A stretch of 64,000 nucleotides of DNA from Limibacter armeniacum (GCF_036880985.1 NZ_JBAJNO010000008.1:1488001-1552000), one strand, 5' to 3'. Counted from the stretch's first letter, positions 25,617 through 35,479 are shown. Program-made: numbers and translations. Notes: generated by a model from the sequence alone, not told the origin.

Positions 25617-26612
25617 ATGAGTTACGACAAGACATATTATTCCATTCTTCGGTATGCGGTAGGTACTACCATGATTGTAGGTGTAGCTTTGGCAATGGAT
25701 TATACATTGGCGTATCTCACTCCTGTATTGGGTATTACATTGTTGGCGCCCGGTACACCAGCCCCAACATGGAAGGTGGGCTTTGCCTTTGTCATGATGC
25801 TAGCTGTAACCAGTGTGTTTGGTTTGCTTTTCAGCAGGTGGTTCCTTCCTTACCCGATGGTCTTTTTACCACTGATTGTACTGATTATGCTGAGTATATT
25901 TTATACACAGGCTGTACCAACGGTTTTCAAGCTCTTTTTGCTGATCTCAATTGTGATTATTCCATTGCTCTCACAGTTTTCCTACAAGTTGGGTGGTATT
26001 GTCACTTTTAGTTTGATTAAGAATGGTGCCCTGTCTATCATTTTTGTAGGGTTGGTGTACCTGATTTTTCCTGAACAGGAATCTGAATTGGGTACAGCGA
26101 AACAAAGCTCAGTAGAAGTTCCATCAGCAGAGCGATTTCAGAATGCACTGATTGCAGTAATCATGATCACACCTTTGCTGACACTATTTTTTATGTTCAA
26201 GTGGGCGGGTGCCATGATCATCCTGATCTTTGCAATTATACTGGCAATGAATCCTGCTACTACCAATTTTAAGGCAGGGGGAGCCGTTATTCTAGCCAAT
26301 ATTGCAGGAGGTATTGTAGCCATATTTGTGTATGAGCTTTTGACGGTTTTCCCAAGGTTTATCTTTATGCTGTTGACGACATTGTTGGTAGGGTTATTTT
26401 TCGGTAAAAAACTGCATGAAGGAAAACCAATCTCTTCCTTGTACGGTACGGCTTTTTCTACCTTCCTATTGATTTTAGGTTCTGTATCAACCTCTGAAGG
26501 GGAAGCGGGGTCAAAGGTATGGAGTAGGGTCTTTCAGATCAGTATTGCTGTAGTATATGTGGTGATTACCTCGAGCGTATTGAAATACTTTATTCAGCCG
26601 AAAAAAGTCTGA
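25617..26612 (+). CDS. DUF2955/FUSC-like inner membrane protein
   Basis: A 331-residue membrane protein with about ten short hydrophobic segments in two groups, separated by a polar stretch (~155-180, EQESELGTAKQSSVEVPSA). It starts SYDKTYYSILRYAVGTT, and has TPVLGITLLAPGTPAPT and SRWFLPYPMVFLPL. The two-block layout and the partner genes fit the DUF2955 (FUSC superfamily) proteins that lie beside EmrA-type adaptors, like AaeB and YccS relatives in aromatic-acid efflux. I am fairly but not fully sure of the family. Confidence 0.65.
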   Translation: MSYDKTYYSILRYAVGTTMIVGVALAMDYTLAYLTPVLGITLLAPGTPAPTWKVGFAFVMMLAVTSVFGLLFSRWFLPYPMVFLPLIVLIMLSIFYTQAVPTVFKLFLLISIVIIPLLSQFSYKLGGIVTFSLIKNGALSIIFVGLVYLIFPEQESELGTAKQSSVEVPSAERFQNALIAVIMITPLLTLFFMFKWAGAMIILIFAIILAMNPATTNFKAGGAVILANIAGGIVAIFVYELLTVFPRFIFMLLTTLLVGLFFGKKLHEGKPISSLYGTAFSTFLLILGSVSTSEGEAGSKVWSRVFQISIAVVYVVITSSVLKYFIQPKKV

Positions 26613-26616
26613 GCAT

Positions 26617-28026
26617 ATGAGAAGCGTATGGCATTCATTATCCTTTCATTGTTGTATGCTACTGCTTATTGTAGGAATGGTCAGCTCCTGCAAGCTCGGA
26701 CCCAATTATATGAGAACCGCTGACAAGTTGCCTAACCATTACCGACAATCTTTTTCTTCTGAAAAATCCATTGCCAATCTACCTTGGTGGGAGTTGTTTC
26801 AGGATTCAGTCCTGACTGACCTTATTGAAAAATCATTGGAACAGAACCGAGACTTGGCAGTAGCTTTTGACCGGATCAGAACGGCTGAAGCCTCTATGGG
26901 AATTGTCCGTGCGGACCTTTACCCAAGAGTCAATTACGTGACCGATGCTTCTGCTACATTTACCACTGTGGATGGTGGAGATTCGGAGTCAGTCATTCCG
27001 GATATAAATATAGCCTATCAGGTGGATTTGTGGGGAAGGTACAGGCGGCTCAGTGAAGCAGCTTTTCAGGAGTATCTCGCTACAGAAGAGGCTTACAAAA
27101 CATTGACTCTATCTCTTGTGGCACAAGTAGCCACTTCATACCTGACACTTCGGGACTTAGATAACCGTTTGCGTGTAGCAAGCCGTACAGCTGATACGTG
27201 GCAAAAGAACCTAGATATTGTACAGGCAAGGTTCAATGGAGGTTTTGTAAGTGAAGTGGACTTGAATCAGGCCCGAATCCAACTGACAGAAGCACTTACC
27301 GCCATTCAGCAGTTTAAGCGTTTGAGAGTTCAGACAGAAAATACCATCAGCTTGTTGTTAGGGGAGTATTCACAGGAAATTTCACGTGGACAGGAATTGA
27401 ATGAGCAACAGTATCCAGATTCATTGCCCACAGGGTTACCTTCAGAATTATTAGACAGAAGACCTGATGTATTGGCAGCAGAAAAAAGATTACATGCCCA
27501 AACAGAACGAATTGGGGTGGCGGAAGCACTGAAATATCCGTCTTTTACTTTAAGTACTGATTTAGGTTGGCAACTGGTTGACCCGACTTATGGGTTTGCA
27601 GCTTTGGGGGCTCAGATTCTAGGACCAATTTTTAATAGTGGCGCAAACCAGAAAAGGGTAGTCGTGGAAAAAACCGTTACAGCGCAACTTTTTCATGGGT
27701 ATGAGCAAACTTACCTGAATGCCTTAAGGGAGGTAGAAGATGCCATGATTGCAGTCGAAACCTACAGGGTGGAATATGACTTGAGAAGGGAGCAGGTTCA
27801 GGCAGCTGAACAAGCAGCTTCCTTATCTTGGGTACGTTATGAGGGAGGTTTGACGAGTTATTTGGAGGTGCTGGATTTACAGCGTTCTCTTTTTAATTCT
27901 CAGTTAAGGGCTTCGGAGAGCTTGCGGTTGCACCTTACCTCCATTGTTCAGCTTTATCAGGCACTGGGAGGTGGTTGGTCACTAGAGCAGGAAAATGAGT
28001 TGCAAAATCGATATGAAACGGATTGA
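26617..28026 (+). CDS. TolC/NodT-family outer membrane efflux lipoprotein
   Basis: A 469-residue outer-membrane channel. The signal peptide ends in lipobox VSSC, followed by KLGPNYMR, the usual start of NodT-type factors. It has the two repeated OEP domains, with NLPWWELFQDSVLTDLIEKSL, VDLWGRYRRLSEAAFQEYL, FNGGFVSEVDLNQARIQL, LLDRRPDVLAAEKRLHAQT, and ARY-like WVRYEGGLTSYLEVLDLQRS near the end. It closes the AI-2E/HlyD/DUF2955 unit four bases after the previous gene, so the exporter has its own outer-membrane exit. The next gene converges from the other strand. Confidence 0.93.
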   Translation: MRSVWHSLSFHCCMLLLIVGMVSSCKLGPNYMRTADKLPNHYRQSFSSEKSIANLPWWELFQDSVLTDLIEKSLEQNRDLAVAFDRIRTAEASMGIVRADLYPRVNYVTDASATFTTVDGGDSESVIPDINIAYQVDLWGRYRRLSEAAFQEYLATEEAYKTLTLSLVAQVATSYLTLRDLDNRLRVASRTADTWQKNLDIVQARFNGGFVSEVDLNQARIQLTEALTAIQQFKRLRVQTENTISLLLGEYSQEISRGQELNEQQYPDSLPTGLPSELLDRRPDVLAAEKRLHAQTERIGVAEALKYPSFTLSTDLGWQLVDPTYGFAALGAQILGPIFNSGANQKRVVVEKTVTAQLFHGYEQTYLNALREVEDAMIAVETYRVEYDLRREQVQAAEQAASLSWVRYEGGLTSYLEVLDLQRSLFNSQLRASESLRLHLTSIVQLYQALGGGWSLEQENELQNRYETD

Positions 28027-28033
28027 TCTATTT

Positions 28034-28477
28034 TTATTTGTTCTTGTTTTGCTCAGGGAAGTAAATGTACTGAACAGCTGAGATCACAATCGCTGTAGAC
28101 CATCCAAACATAATCACACCTACTGCCGCTTCCAGTGCAGAAAGTAATTTCCATTCGTCATAAAGTGTGATATCCCCATATCCTAAGGTTGTGATGGTGA
28201 CCACTGAAAAGTAGACTGCATTTTCAAACCCCTTAATAGCATCCAGATAGAGGTAGCAACATGCCCAAATGATCGCTTCAATGATACTGGCAGAGAGCAT
28301 AGTCAATACCATGATAGACACCCATATTACCCTTGAAAACTTCCTTCCTTTAATGTTATCATTAGACCTGTTCTTGATAATCTGTATGATAAACCTTGTG
28401 GCTTCTGCATGGAAGTATATCGTGATAATTACGAGAATAATACCAATCAGAATTTGCTTCCACATTTGTCTGTTCAA
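28034..28477 (-). CDS. Small K+ channel (ion channel 2 family)
   Basis: 147 residues with a first hydrophobic helix (~8-28), a second (~48-75), a pore helix with the potassium filter TITTLGYGDI (near 92-101) and a last helix (~113-137). The first helix is extra compared with a plain two-helix channel. There is no regulatory domain. The start codon follows directly on the stop codon of the RND-pump outer-membrane gene, so it is the last gene of the pump operon and is probably translated by coupling. A link to ion balance during pumping is only a guess. Confidence 0.82.
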   Translation of the reverse strand: MNRQMWKQILIGIILVIITIYFHAEATRFIIQIIKNRSNDNIKGRKFSRVIWVSIMVLTMLSASIIEAIIWACCYLYLDAIKGFENAVYFSVVTITTLGYGDITLYDEWKLLSALEAAVGVIMFGWSTAIVISAVQYIYFPEQNKNK

Positions 28478-29929
28478 TTAATTGTTCCATCCACCTCCTA
28501 GAGCCCTGTACAGGTCTACTGTAGACTGCAAAAGCTGCTTTTGGGTGTCTGCTAAATCGAGTTCGGCTTGCAATACGCTAAACTGTGCTGTAATTACCTC
28601 AAGGTAAGTAGCGTATCCACTGCGGAAAAGTTCATTGGAAAGTGTTGCCGCCTGATTCAAGGCATCCACCTCCTGTATTTTGAGTGCTTTTACTTCTCCT
28701 TGCTTGCTGACACTGACCAATGCATTGGAAACCTCTTGAAACCCATTGACAACACTTTGTTGGTAACTGAAAAGGGCTTGTGCTCTACGGGCTTTGGTTG
28801 CATTAAAGTTACTGCGGATCGTATTGGCTTGAAATATAGGAGCCGTAAGGCCAGCACCAACAGTATAGGCAAACGATTCGGCAGAGAAAAAAGAAGAGGC
28901 ATCGAAGGAGTTCAGGAAGCCAGAACCTGAAAGGGTCAAGGCAGGATAGAATGCTGCCTGAGCTGCACCTACATCAGCGTTGGCAGCCACCAAACCGTAT
29001 TCTGCTTCTACGATGTCTGGTCTTCGAGCTAGCAGGTAGGAAGGAACCCCAGTTTGTATAGATTCCGGTAGCGGTTCTTCCATAATATTGTCAGCTCTTC
29101 TGATTGGCTGGGGAAACCTTCCTAGTACAAGGTTTAAAGCATTTTCTGTGATCACAATCTGTCGTTCTATAGCTGGTTTCAACGACATGGTGTTCAGTAA
29201 TTGGGCTTCAAGTTGCTTAACTCCCACTTCATTGGCTCTTCCTCCATCTTTCAGTAATTTGGATACATCGTAGGCTTCACGCTGTAAGGCTATGTTTTTA
29301 TTGACAATATCCAGTTGGGTATCAAGTGAAAGAAGCTCGTAGTACAAGTTGGCAATTTGGGCTACCAATGCTGTTTGTACTGCTCGTTGCCCCGCCTCAG
29401 TTTGCAAGAGCCTTGATTTTGCAGCCTCTTTCATCCTGCGTAATCTGCCCCAAATATCCAACTCCCAAGACATGTCTATTCCTAACTGGTAATCTTCTAT
29501 AGGGATGTCAATTGAGCTGCTTCCTTCCGCATCGGCTACAGCATTGGCAGCGGCAAGGTTACGTCCAATTAAGCTGTTTTCACCGGGGTCTTGAGCAGCA
29601 GCAGATGCAAAGCCTGAAAATGAAGGGGCTAATGCACCTTGTGATTGTTTGAAGAATGCCATTGACTCTGCGACTCTTTGCGAAGCAGTCAATAAGTCAA
29701 AGTTATTGTTCAGTCCAGTGTCAATCAGGGCGATGAGATTGGGGTCGGAAAAGTAGTTGCGCCAATCGATATCTACAATACTGGCTGTGTCAGTAGAGGC
29801 ACTGTCACTGTAAACCTGAGGAAGGTTTAGGTCAGGTCGACTGTAGTTTTTCCCCATCTTGCAGCCTTGTGAAAGTAACATTGAAGCAACGATGGCATTG
29901 TATATAAGTATGCGTAAAAGCTTTTTCAT
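28478..29929 (-). CDS. NodT-family outer membrane factor of RND pump
   Basis: An outer-membrane efflux lipoprotein of 483 residues. The ATG at 29927-29929 is the best start because it opens the signal MKKLLRILIYNAIVASMLL with lipobox SQGC; the frame extends to a TTG at 29956. The two OEP repeats contain DWRNYFSDPNLIALIDTGL, ELDIWGRLRRMKEAAKSRLL, LLARRPDIVEAEYGLVAAN and a final ATLSNELFRSGYATYLEVI. It completes a tripartite RND pump with the two genes upstream (83 bases after the permease gene). Confidence 0.93.
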   Translation of the reverse strand: MKKLLRILIYNAIVASMLLSQGCKMGKNYSRPDLNLPQVYSDSASTDTASIVDIDWRNYFSDPNLIALIDTGLNNNFDLLTASQRVAESMAFFKQSQGALAPSFSGFASAAAQDPGENSLIGRNLAAANAVADAEGSSSIDIPIEDYQLGIDMSWELDIWGRLRRMKEAAKSRLLQTEAGQRAVQTALVAQIANLYYELLSLDTQLDIVNKNIALQREAYDVSKLLKDGGRANEVGVKQLEAQLLNTMSLKPAIERQIVITENALNLVLGRFPQPIRRADNIMEEPLPESIQTGVPSYLLARRPDIVEAEYGLVAANADVGAAQAAFYPALTLSGSGFLNSFDASSFFSAESFAYTVGAGLTAPIFQANTIRSNFNATKARRAQALFSYQQSVVNGFQEVSNALVSVSKQGEVKALKIQEVDALNQAATLSNELFRSGYATYLEVITAQFSVLQAELDLADTQKQLLQSTVDLYRALGGGWNN

Positions 29930-30012
29930 AGACTGTTGCGCTGGGTTAACTGTCAAAAGGAGTTACCCGCCAAAGCAGATAGCCTCCTGATGAAGCAGTG
30001 TTATAAGTGCAG

Positions 30013-33000
30013 TTATTTGGTCTCAATTTTATTACCTGAAATTTTTTCCTGTAAACTCTGGAAGATGACATACATGGCAGGGATGATAAACACGCCGAAA
30101 AGGGTACCGATCAGCATACCACCTGCTGCTGCAGTACCAATGGTGTTGTTACCGGCAGCACCTGCTCCTGAAGCAAGAACAAGCGGCATCAGACCAACTA
30201 TAAAGGCGAAGGACGTCATCAGGATTGGTCTGAGTCGGGCAGCAGCTCCATCAATGGCAGACTGTATGATGCTCTTACCATCTTGCCTTCTTTGGAGGGC
30301 AAACTCCACAATCAGAATGGCGTTTTTCGCAAGTAGACCTATCAACATGATCAAGGCTACCTGTGAGTAGATATTGAACTCCAGTCCAAGTAATTTCAAG
30401 AACAGGAATGCTCCGAAAATACCTGTTGGAATTGGAATCAGGATGGCAAATGGTAGGATGTAACTTTCATATTGAGCTGAAAGGATAAAATACACAAACA
30501 GCAGACAGATGATAAAGATAAAAGTCGCTTGTCCTTCCGAAAGAATTTCTTCCCTTGTCATGCCAGACCAGTCATAGGTAAAACCTCTAGGCAACGAAGA
30601 TTGGGCTGTTTCCTGAACTGCTGCAATGGCATCTCCCGAACTGTAACCTGGAGCGGCAGCACCGTTGACCAAAGGAGAATTAAACAGGTTGAATCGGGTA
30701 AGCTGCTCAGGGCCATATACCTTCTTGATGGATGCAATGGCTGAAAAGGGAACCATTTCTCCCATCTTGTTTTTGACATAGATATCTAATACATCTTCGG
30801 GTTTAGCCCTGTATTGTGGCAGGGCTTGAACCATTACCCTAAACAGTTTGCCGAAGCGGTTGAAGTCGGAAGCATAATAACTACCAAAATAAGTTTGGAG
30901 GTTCAGAAGGGCATCTTGTACCGTGATGCCTAGCTTCATGGCATTTTCAGCATCGATTTCCACTTCGTATTGTGGGTAGTTAGGGTTGAAAGTGGTGATC
31001 GCATAGGAAACTTCCGGACGTTGGTTAAGAGCGATCAGAAAGTCTTGAGTCACTTTTGCCAATTGGGAAAGTTCGCCACCTGTTCTGTCCTGAAGTCTTA
31101 CCTCAAAACCACTGGAGGTACCAAAACCTGGAACAGATGGAGGGGGAAATAGCAGTACCTCAGCATCAGTGATCTTTTTGAGCCTAGCATTGAGTTTGGC
31201 GATTACGCCAAATACAGTTCCTGCTCTACCGGGCCTTTCTTCCCAAGGTTTGAGCAGGACGACACCCAAACCAAAGGAGGAACCTGCCGCCCCCGAGAGT
31301 AGGCTATACCCCGTAAGTGTGGTGACGGTTTTTACTTCTTCCATTTCATAAGCGATATTCTGGACTTCTTCCAATACCGCTTGTGACCGTTCCAGTGTAG
31401 CACCGGGAGGACCCGATACATTGACAAAGAATACTCCCTGATCTTCAATAGGGATAAAACCTCCTGGTAGGATTTTATTGATGCCCCAAATACCTGCCAA
31501 CGCAACTCCTAGTAATGCTACAGCAATCACTTTCCTTTTCATAATGGTGGACAGACTGGATTTGTAGCCATTTGTGGTTTTGTTAAATCCTTTATTGAAC
31601 CCATTGAAAAACTTACCGAGTATTCCTTTTCTGTTACCATGGTGCTCTGGTTTAAGGAAAAGGGCACAGAGTGCTGGAGAAAGTGTTAAGGCATTTACTC
31701 CGGATATAACAATTGCCATTGCCATGGTGAGGGCAAATTGTGTGTAGAATACACCAACAGGTCCTGTCATAAAGGTTACAGGGATAAACACCGCAGCCAT
31801 TACAAGGGTAATGGAAATGATGGCTCCTACAATCTCTTTCATGGCTTCTTTCGTAGCTTCTTTGGCTGAAAGTTCCGGGTTGGACTCCATTTTGGCATGG
31901 ACAGCTTCAACTACTACAATGGCATCATCGACCACAATACCAATTGCAAGAACCAAGGCAAAAAGCGTCAGAAGGTTAAGGGAGAAGCCAAACAGACTGA
32001 GGAAAAAGAATGTACCAATTAATGATACTGGAACCGCAATACCAGGAATCAGTGTAGATCGGAAATCCTGAAGGAAGATAAATACAACTATAAATACCAG
32101 TATAAATGCTTCTATCAATGTCTTGACCACTTCATGAATAGAGGCATCCAGAAACAATGAAATATCATATGGGATTTCATAGACCATACCACTCGGAAAA
32201 GAAGTCTGCTGCAATTCTGCAAGCCTGTTTTTGATGTTCTCAATAACTTCCTGAGCATTCGAGCCTGGTGTCTGGTAAAGCATTACAGAGGCTGATGGTC
32301 GCTTATTGGTACGGGATACCATATTGTAATTCTCTGTACCCAATTCTATTTCCGCTACATCTCTTAGGAGCAGTTCTGTACCATCAGGGTTGGCCCTGAT
32401 AATGATGTTTTCATACTCACCAACACTTTCCAGCTTACCTTTGTATTTTAGGATATACTCCAATACTTGAGGTTCCTTGAATGAACTTTCCCCAACCTTA
32501 CCTGGAGCAGCTTCCAGGTTTTGTGAATTGATGGCACTGATGATATCAGTAGCAGAAAGGTTGTAAGCAGCCATTCTGTCGGGTTTGAGCCAAACCCTCA
32601 TGGAGTAATCTTTACCACCCATCAGTGTAGCATCACCTACACCAGAAACCCTTTTCAACTCTGTCACGACGTTGATGTTGACAAAGTTGTATAGGAATGT
32701 CTCATCCATGGATGGATCATCACTGTAAAAGGCAATGAACATCAGCATACTGTTCATCCGCTTTTGAGTGATGACACCCAAGCGTGTTACTTCGTTAGGC
32801 AAACTACTGGTGGCGGTCGCAACTTTGTTCTGTACATTTACAGCCGCAATGTCAGGGTCGTAGCCCAGTTCAAAGAATACCTGAATGTTGGTGGTTCCAT
32901 CATTACTACAGACGGTATTCATATAGGTCATTCCTTCTGTTCCGTTGATGGCATCTTCCAAGGGAATTGCTACAGCTTTGGCGCAAACTTCAGCATTGGC

Positions 33001-33153
33001 ACCAGTGTAGATAGCTGTTACGTTTACAGAAGGAGGTGCAATGTCTGGGTATTGAGTAACAGGCAGCCTGACGAGGGAGATAATCCCAACCAGGGTAATA
33101 AGTATGGAGATCACCGTTGAGAGGACGGGTCGGTTGATGAATGTCTCTAGCAT
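30013..33153 (-). CDS. RND efflux permease, HAE1 (AcrB/MexB-like) family
   Basis: A 1046-residue inner-membrane proton-driven pump that exports hydrophobic compounds. It has the start MLETFINRPVLSTVISILI, twelve membrane segments in two halves and two large periplasmic loops. The proton-relay residues are visible: the Asp pair in LAIGIVVDDAIVVVEAVH and the Lys in IGLLAKNAILIVEFA. PGATLERSQAVLEEVQ and YAINTFNPNYPQ-like porter segments are present. The length is normal for the family. It is the second gene of the adaptor-permease-channel operon. Confidence 0.97.
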   Translation of the reverse strand: MLETFINRPVLSTVISILITLVGIISLVRLPVTQYPDIAPPSVNVTAIYTGANAEVCAKAVAIPLEDAINGTEGMTYMNTVCSNDGTTNIQVFFELGYDPDIAAVNVQNKVATATSSLPNEVTRLGVITQKRMNSMLMFIAFYSDDPSMDETFLYNFVNINVVTELKRVSGVGDATLMGGKDYSMRVWLKPDRMAAYNLSATDIISAINSQNLEAAPGKVGESSFKEPQVLEYILKYKGKLESVGEYENIIIRANPDGTELLLRDVAEIELGTENYNMVSRTNKRPSASVMLYQTPGSNAQEVIENIKNRLAELQQTSFPSGMVYEIPYDISLFLDASIHEVVKTLIEAFILVFIVVFIFLQDFRSTLIPGIAVPVSLIGTFFFLSLFGFSLNLLTLFALVLAIGIVVDDAIVVVEAVHAKMESNPELSAKEATKEAMKEIVGAIISITLVMAAVFIPVTFMTGPVGVFYTQFALTMAMAIVISGVNALTLSPALCALFLKPEHHGNRKGILGKFFNGFNKGFNKTTNGYKSSLSTIMKRKVIAVALLGVALAGIWGINKILPGGFIPIEDQGVFFVNVSGPPGATLERSQAVLEEVQNIAYEMEEVKTVTTLTGYSLLSGAAGSSFGLGVVLLKPWEERPGRAGTVFGVIAKLNARLKKITDAEVLLFPPPSVPGFGTSSGFEVRLQDRTGGELSQLAKVTQDFLIALNQRPEVSYAITTFNPNYPQYEVEIDAENAMKLGITVQDALLNLQTYFGSYYASDFNRFGKLFRVMVQALPQYRAKPEDVLDIYVKNKMGEMVPFSAIASIKKVYGPEQLTRFNLFNSPLVNGAAAPGYSSGDAIAAVQETAQSSLPRGFTYDWSGMTREEILSEGQATFIFIICLLFVYFILSAQYESYILPFAILIPIPTGIFGAFLFLKLLGLEFNIYSQVALIMLIGLLAKNAILIVEFALQRRQDGKSIIQSAIDGAAARLRPILMTSFAFIVGLMPLVLASGAGAAGNNTIGTAAAGGMLIGTLFGVFIIPAMYVIFQSLQEKISGNKIETK

Positions 33154-33206
33154 AGTGAAATATAGTTATGCAATGATGTGAGCCGATTCTGAAAGTAATG
33201 TCCCAT

Positions 33207-34349
33207 TTATTTGTAAGCTGCCGTGACAATACTGTCCATGGACATCATATTGGGGGAAATTGTCATACCTTCTTGTAGTCTTTGAGTGCCCTCATAGACC
33301 ACTTTCTCACCGGGTTTTACCCCATCATTGACGATGTAGAAAAGGGAAGACCTGCTTTGTGGAATAAAGTTGCGGCTTTGGACCTTGTTACTGTCTCCCA
33401 ACACATACACATAGATTTTGTCTTGCAGCTCATAGGTAGACTTTTGTGGTACAAGGATGACATCTTTGCGCATTTGTGTTATGCGAATTTTACCCGTTGT
33501 ATTGGTTCGGAGTAAGGTGTCAGGGTTCGGAAACAGACAGCGAACCGAGACAGAGCCTGTTTCTTTGTCAAACTGTCCTTCAATAGTTTCTACCTTTCCT
33601 CTGTATGGATAAGTGGAGCCATCGGCCAATATCAATTCAACTTCCGGACGCCTTTCAAACCCTCTGTCATTTTCCCCTTTGAGTGACCTTGTATAATCCA
33701 GAAACTGTGCTTCCGATACATTGAAATAAGCGTATATCTGAGAGACATTGGAGACTGTGGTCAGGAGTGTGTTGGCACTGATCAGGCTTCCTACTTTGTA
33801 AGGGATAAGGGAAAGGATGCCATTCACAGGGGATTTGATATAAGTATAGGATAGGTTTATTTTAGCATTGTTGAGTTGGGCTTCAGCTTCTTTGATCTGG
33901 GCATTGGCAGCACTGAACTTGGCTTGTGCCGCATCTAGTTCAGTAGAGGAAACCACATTTTTTTCTACCAATGGTTTGAGTCTGTCAACTTCAACCTGAG
34001 CACTTTTAGCATTCGCTACAGCAGAACTGTATGCGGCATTGGCTTGGGCGACACTAGCTTGGTATTGCTGATCTTCAATTTTGAAAAGAGGTTGCCCTTT
34101 TTTAACAAGGTCCCCCTCATCTACATATATCTTTTGTAAATACCCTTGTACTCTGGCTCTGATTTCAACATTCTGTACGCCTTGAATGTCTCCTACGAAA
34201 TCGTAGTAAACAGGTGCGTCATATTGTTTTAGCGTAATTACAGGAAACGTCCCCGCTTCTTGCTGTTGTGGAGGCTGCTTTCCTCCGCAGGCGCAGAGAC
34301 AAAGTGTAGAGAGTAGCAACAACAAAGCGTTGTGTAGTCGTAGTTGCAT
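33207..34349 (-). CDS. RND-pump periplasmic adaptor (AcrA/MexA-like lipoprotein)
   Basis: An adaptor of 380 residues. I chose the ATG at 34347-34349 because it gives MQLRLHNALLLLLSTL and lipobox LCAC; the frame is open to 34418, but that would place 23 polar residues before the signal. The lipoyl halves (QGVQNVEIRARVQGYLQKI and SPVNGILSLIPYKVGSLI) flank a coiled coil (YQASVAQANAAYSSAVANA onward). A beta barrel follows, then a C-terminal membrane-proximal domain. It anchors to the inner membrane and joins the permease to the channel. It is the first gene of the operon. Confidence 0.93.
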   Translation of the reverse strand: MQLRLHNALLLLLSTLCLCACGGKQPPQQQEAGTFPVITLKQYDAPVYYDFVGDIQGVQNVEIRARVQGYLQKIYVDEGDLVKKGQPLFKIEDQQYQASVAQANAAYSSAVANAKSAQVEVDRLKPLVEKNVVSSTELDAAQAKFSAANAQIKEAEAQLNNAKINLSYTYIKSPVNGILSLIPYKVGSLISANTLLTTVSNVSQIYAYFNVSEAQFLDYTRSLKGENDRGFERRPEVELILADGSTYPYRGKVETIEGQFDKETGSVSVRCLFPNPDTLLRTNTTGKIRITQMRKDVILVPQKSTYELQDKIYVYVLGDSNKVQSRNFIPQSRSSLFYIVNDGVKPGEKVVYEGTQRLQEGMTISPNMMSMDSIVTAAYK

Positions 34350-34540
34350 AGCTGGGTGGATTGATTGCAGAGTGAACATAGTGCAGGATGTGGATCTTCT
34401 AACACTGTGCGTTTTCATGTAAGATAATGAAAAAAATAATATTTAGTAATGTTGTAAAGTATTGAAATAGAGTAGGATTGGTTAGGTGTTTTTCTGAGAA
34501 TAGGGAGATTGTATGTAAGGTTATTTTAAGGTGGGAAATA

Positions 34541-34575
34541 AAAAAAGAGCAGCTACTCAAGTAACTGCTCTTTCA
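34541..34575 (-). terminator. Intrinsic terminator of the 210-residue secreted-protein gene
   Basis: AAAGAGCAG (about 34544-34552) pairs with CTGCTCTTT (34565-34573). On the minus strand it is followed by a U-tract from the A-run at 34541-34546. It separates this gene from the RND operon. Confidence 0.85.
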
Positions 34576-34598
34576 AATTCAATATATATATTTTCGTA

Positions 34599-35231
34599 TT
34601 AGAATCTTCTATATGGGGAGCTATAGAATGGAGAACTTCCAAAAGGAGAGTTTCCGAAACCGCTGCTGAATGCAGGATTGTAATAACCATTAGGAGTTCC
34701 TGAAGCGGTCATGATTCGTCCACCAATAGTAACCTTGTCACTGACCTTGTATTCAAGTTGTAAGTCAACTCCTTTAAAATCATTACTCTTCATAAATGGA
34801 GAAGTCTGTCTCATATTGTTGTTCTGGTAGAAGACTGTCCCACTTATGGTCAGCTTATCAGTAGCCTGATAGGAACCTTGTACATAATAGGTGCTGCTTA
34901 CAAACCCACCATCTGTTTTCTGAAAGCCTTCACTGGTCAGTACAGGTGCTCCGTACAGTTGTGTGTATCCAACAGAGAGTCCAGCGCTGATAGAAAGCTT
35001 TGGGGTAGCCAAGAATCGCATGCTTGGTGATACCTGAGTAGATGAATATGAGCCCCATCCGTTGGAAACACCAAAGCCTGTTCCCAGTTGCATTCCAAAT
35101 TCAGGTTGCAACATCTTAGGTGGTTCAGGTTCTTCAACATAAGTGTATTCCGTTTCAGTTTCTTGGGCTTGAGCCTGCTGTGCGGTAAAAAATACCAATA
35201 AGCCGAAAAGAATGAGGTATATTTTTTTCAT
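34599..35231 (-). CDS. Exported beta-rich protein, probably outer-membrane
   Basis: 210 residues with a signal peptide (MKKIYLILFGLLVFFTAQ, then QAQAQ). An acidic, Pro-rich spacer (ETETEYTYVEEPEPPKM) is followed by alternating strands (FGMQLGTGFGVSN, LSISAGLSVGYTQLYG, TYYVQGSYQATDKLTISGT, QLEYKVSDKVTIGGRIM) typical of a small barrel. The C-terminus repeats Gly/Ser/Phe/Tyr (SSGFGNSPFGSSPFYSS). No family name can be given. It is divergent from the Crp/Fnr gene, with 248 bases between; a TAnnTTTG match (TAAATTTG, complement of 35300-35307) lies about 70 bases upstream. Confidence 0.7.
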   Translation of the reverse strand: MKKIYLILFGLLVFFTAQQAQAQETETEYTYVEEPEPPKMLQPEFGMQLGTGFGVSNGWGSYSSTQVSPSMRFLATPKLSISAGLSVGYTQLYGAPVLTSEGFQKTDGGFVSSTYYVQGSYQATDKLTISGTVFYQNNNMRQTSPFMKSNDFKGVDLQLEYKVSDKVTIGGRIMTASGTPNGYYNPAFSSGFGNSPFGSSPFYSSPYRRF

Positions 35232-35401
35232 AGATTACCTGTTTTGAACTTTCAGATAGAAATATATTAATAAAAAACTTCTCCACCTCAGATCTTAAAC
35301 AAATTTAAGTCTTTATAACCTTCAAATAGGGTAGTGTGTTTTCTTTGAAAAGGTTTTGTGTTTGTAGGGAATTTTATGAATTAATGAATTATTATTTCTG
35401 T

Positions 35402-35415
35402 AATATAGCTATATT
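35402..35415. promoter_or_regulatory. Perfect 14-bp palindrome upstream of the Crp/Fnr gene
   Basis: AATATAGCTATATT reads the same on both strands. It lies 65 bases before the start of the regulator gene in the shared intergenic region, so it may be an operator, perhaps for the regulator itself. The sequence alone cannot prove binding, and AT-rich palindromes occur by chance. Confidence 0.3.
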
Positions 35416-35479
35416 GTAGGTGTTAATTCGGTAACAAACACTATTACAGGATTAATTAACCATTAAGCCAAATTATTTC

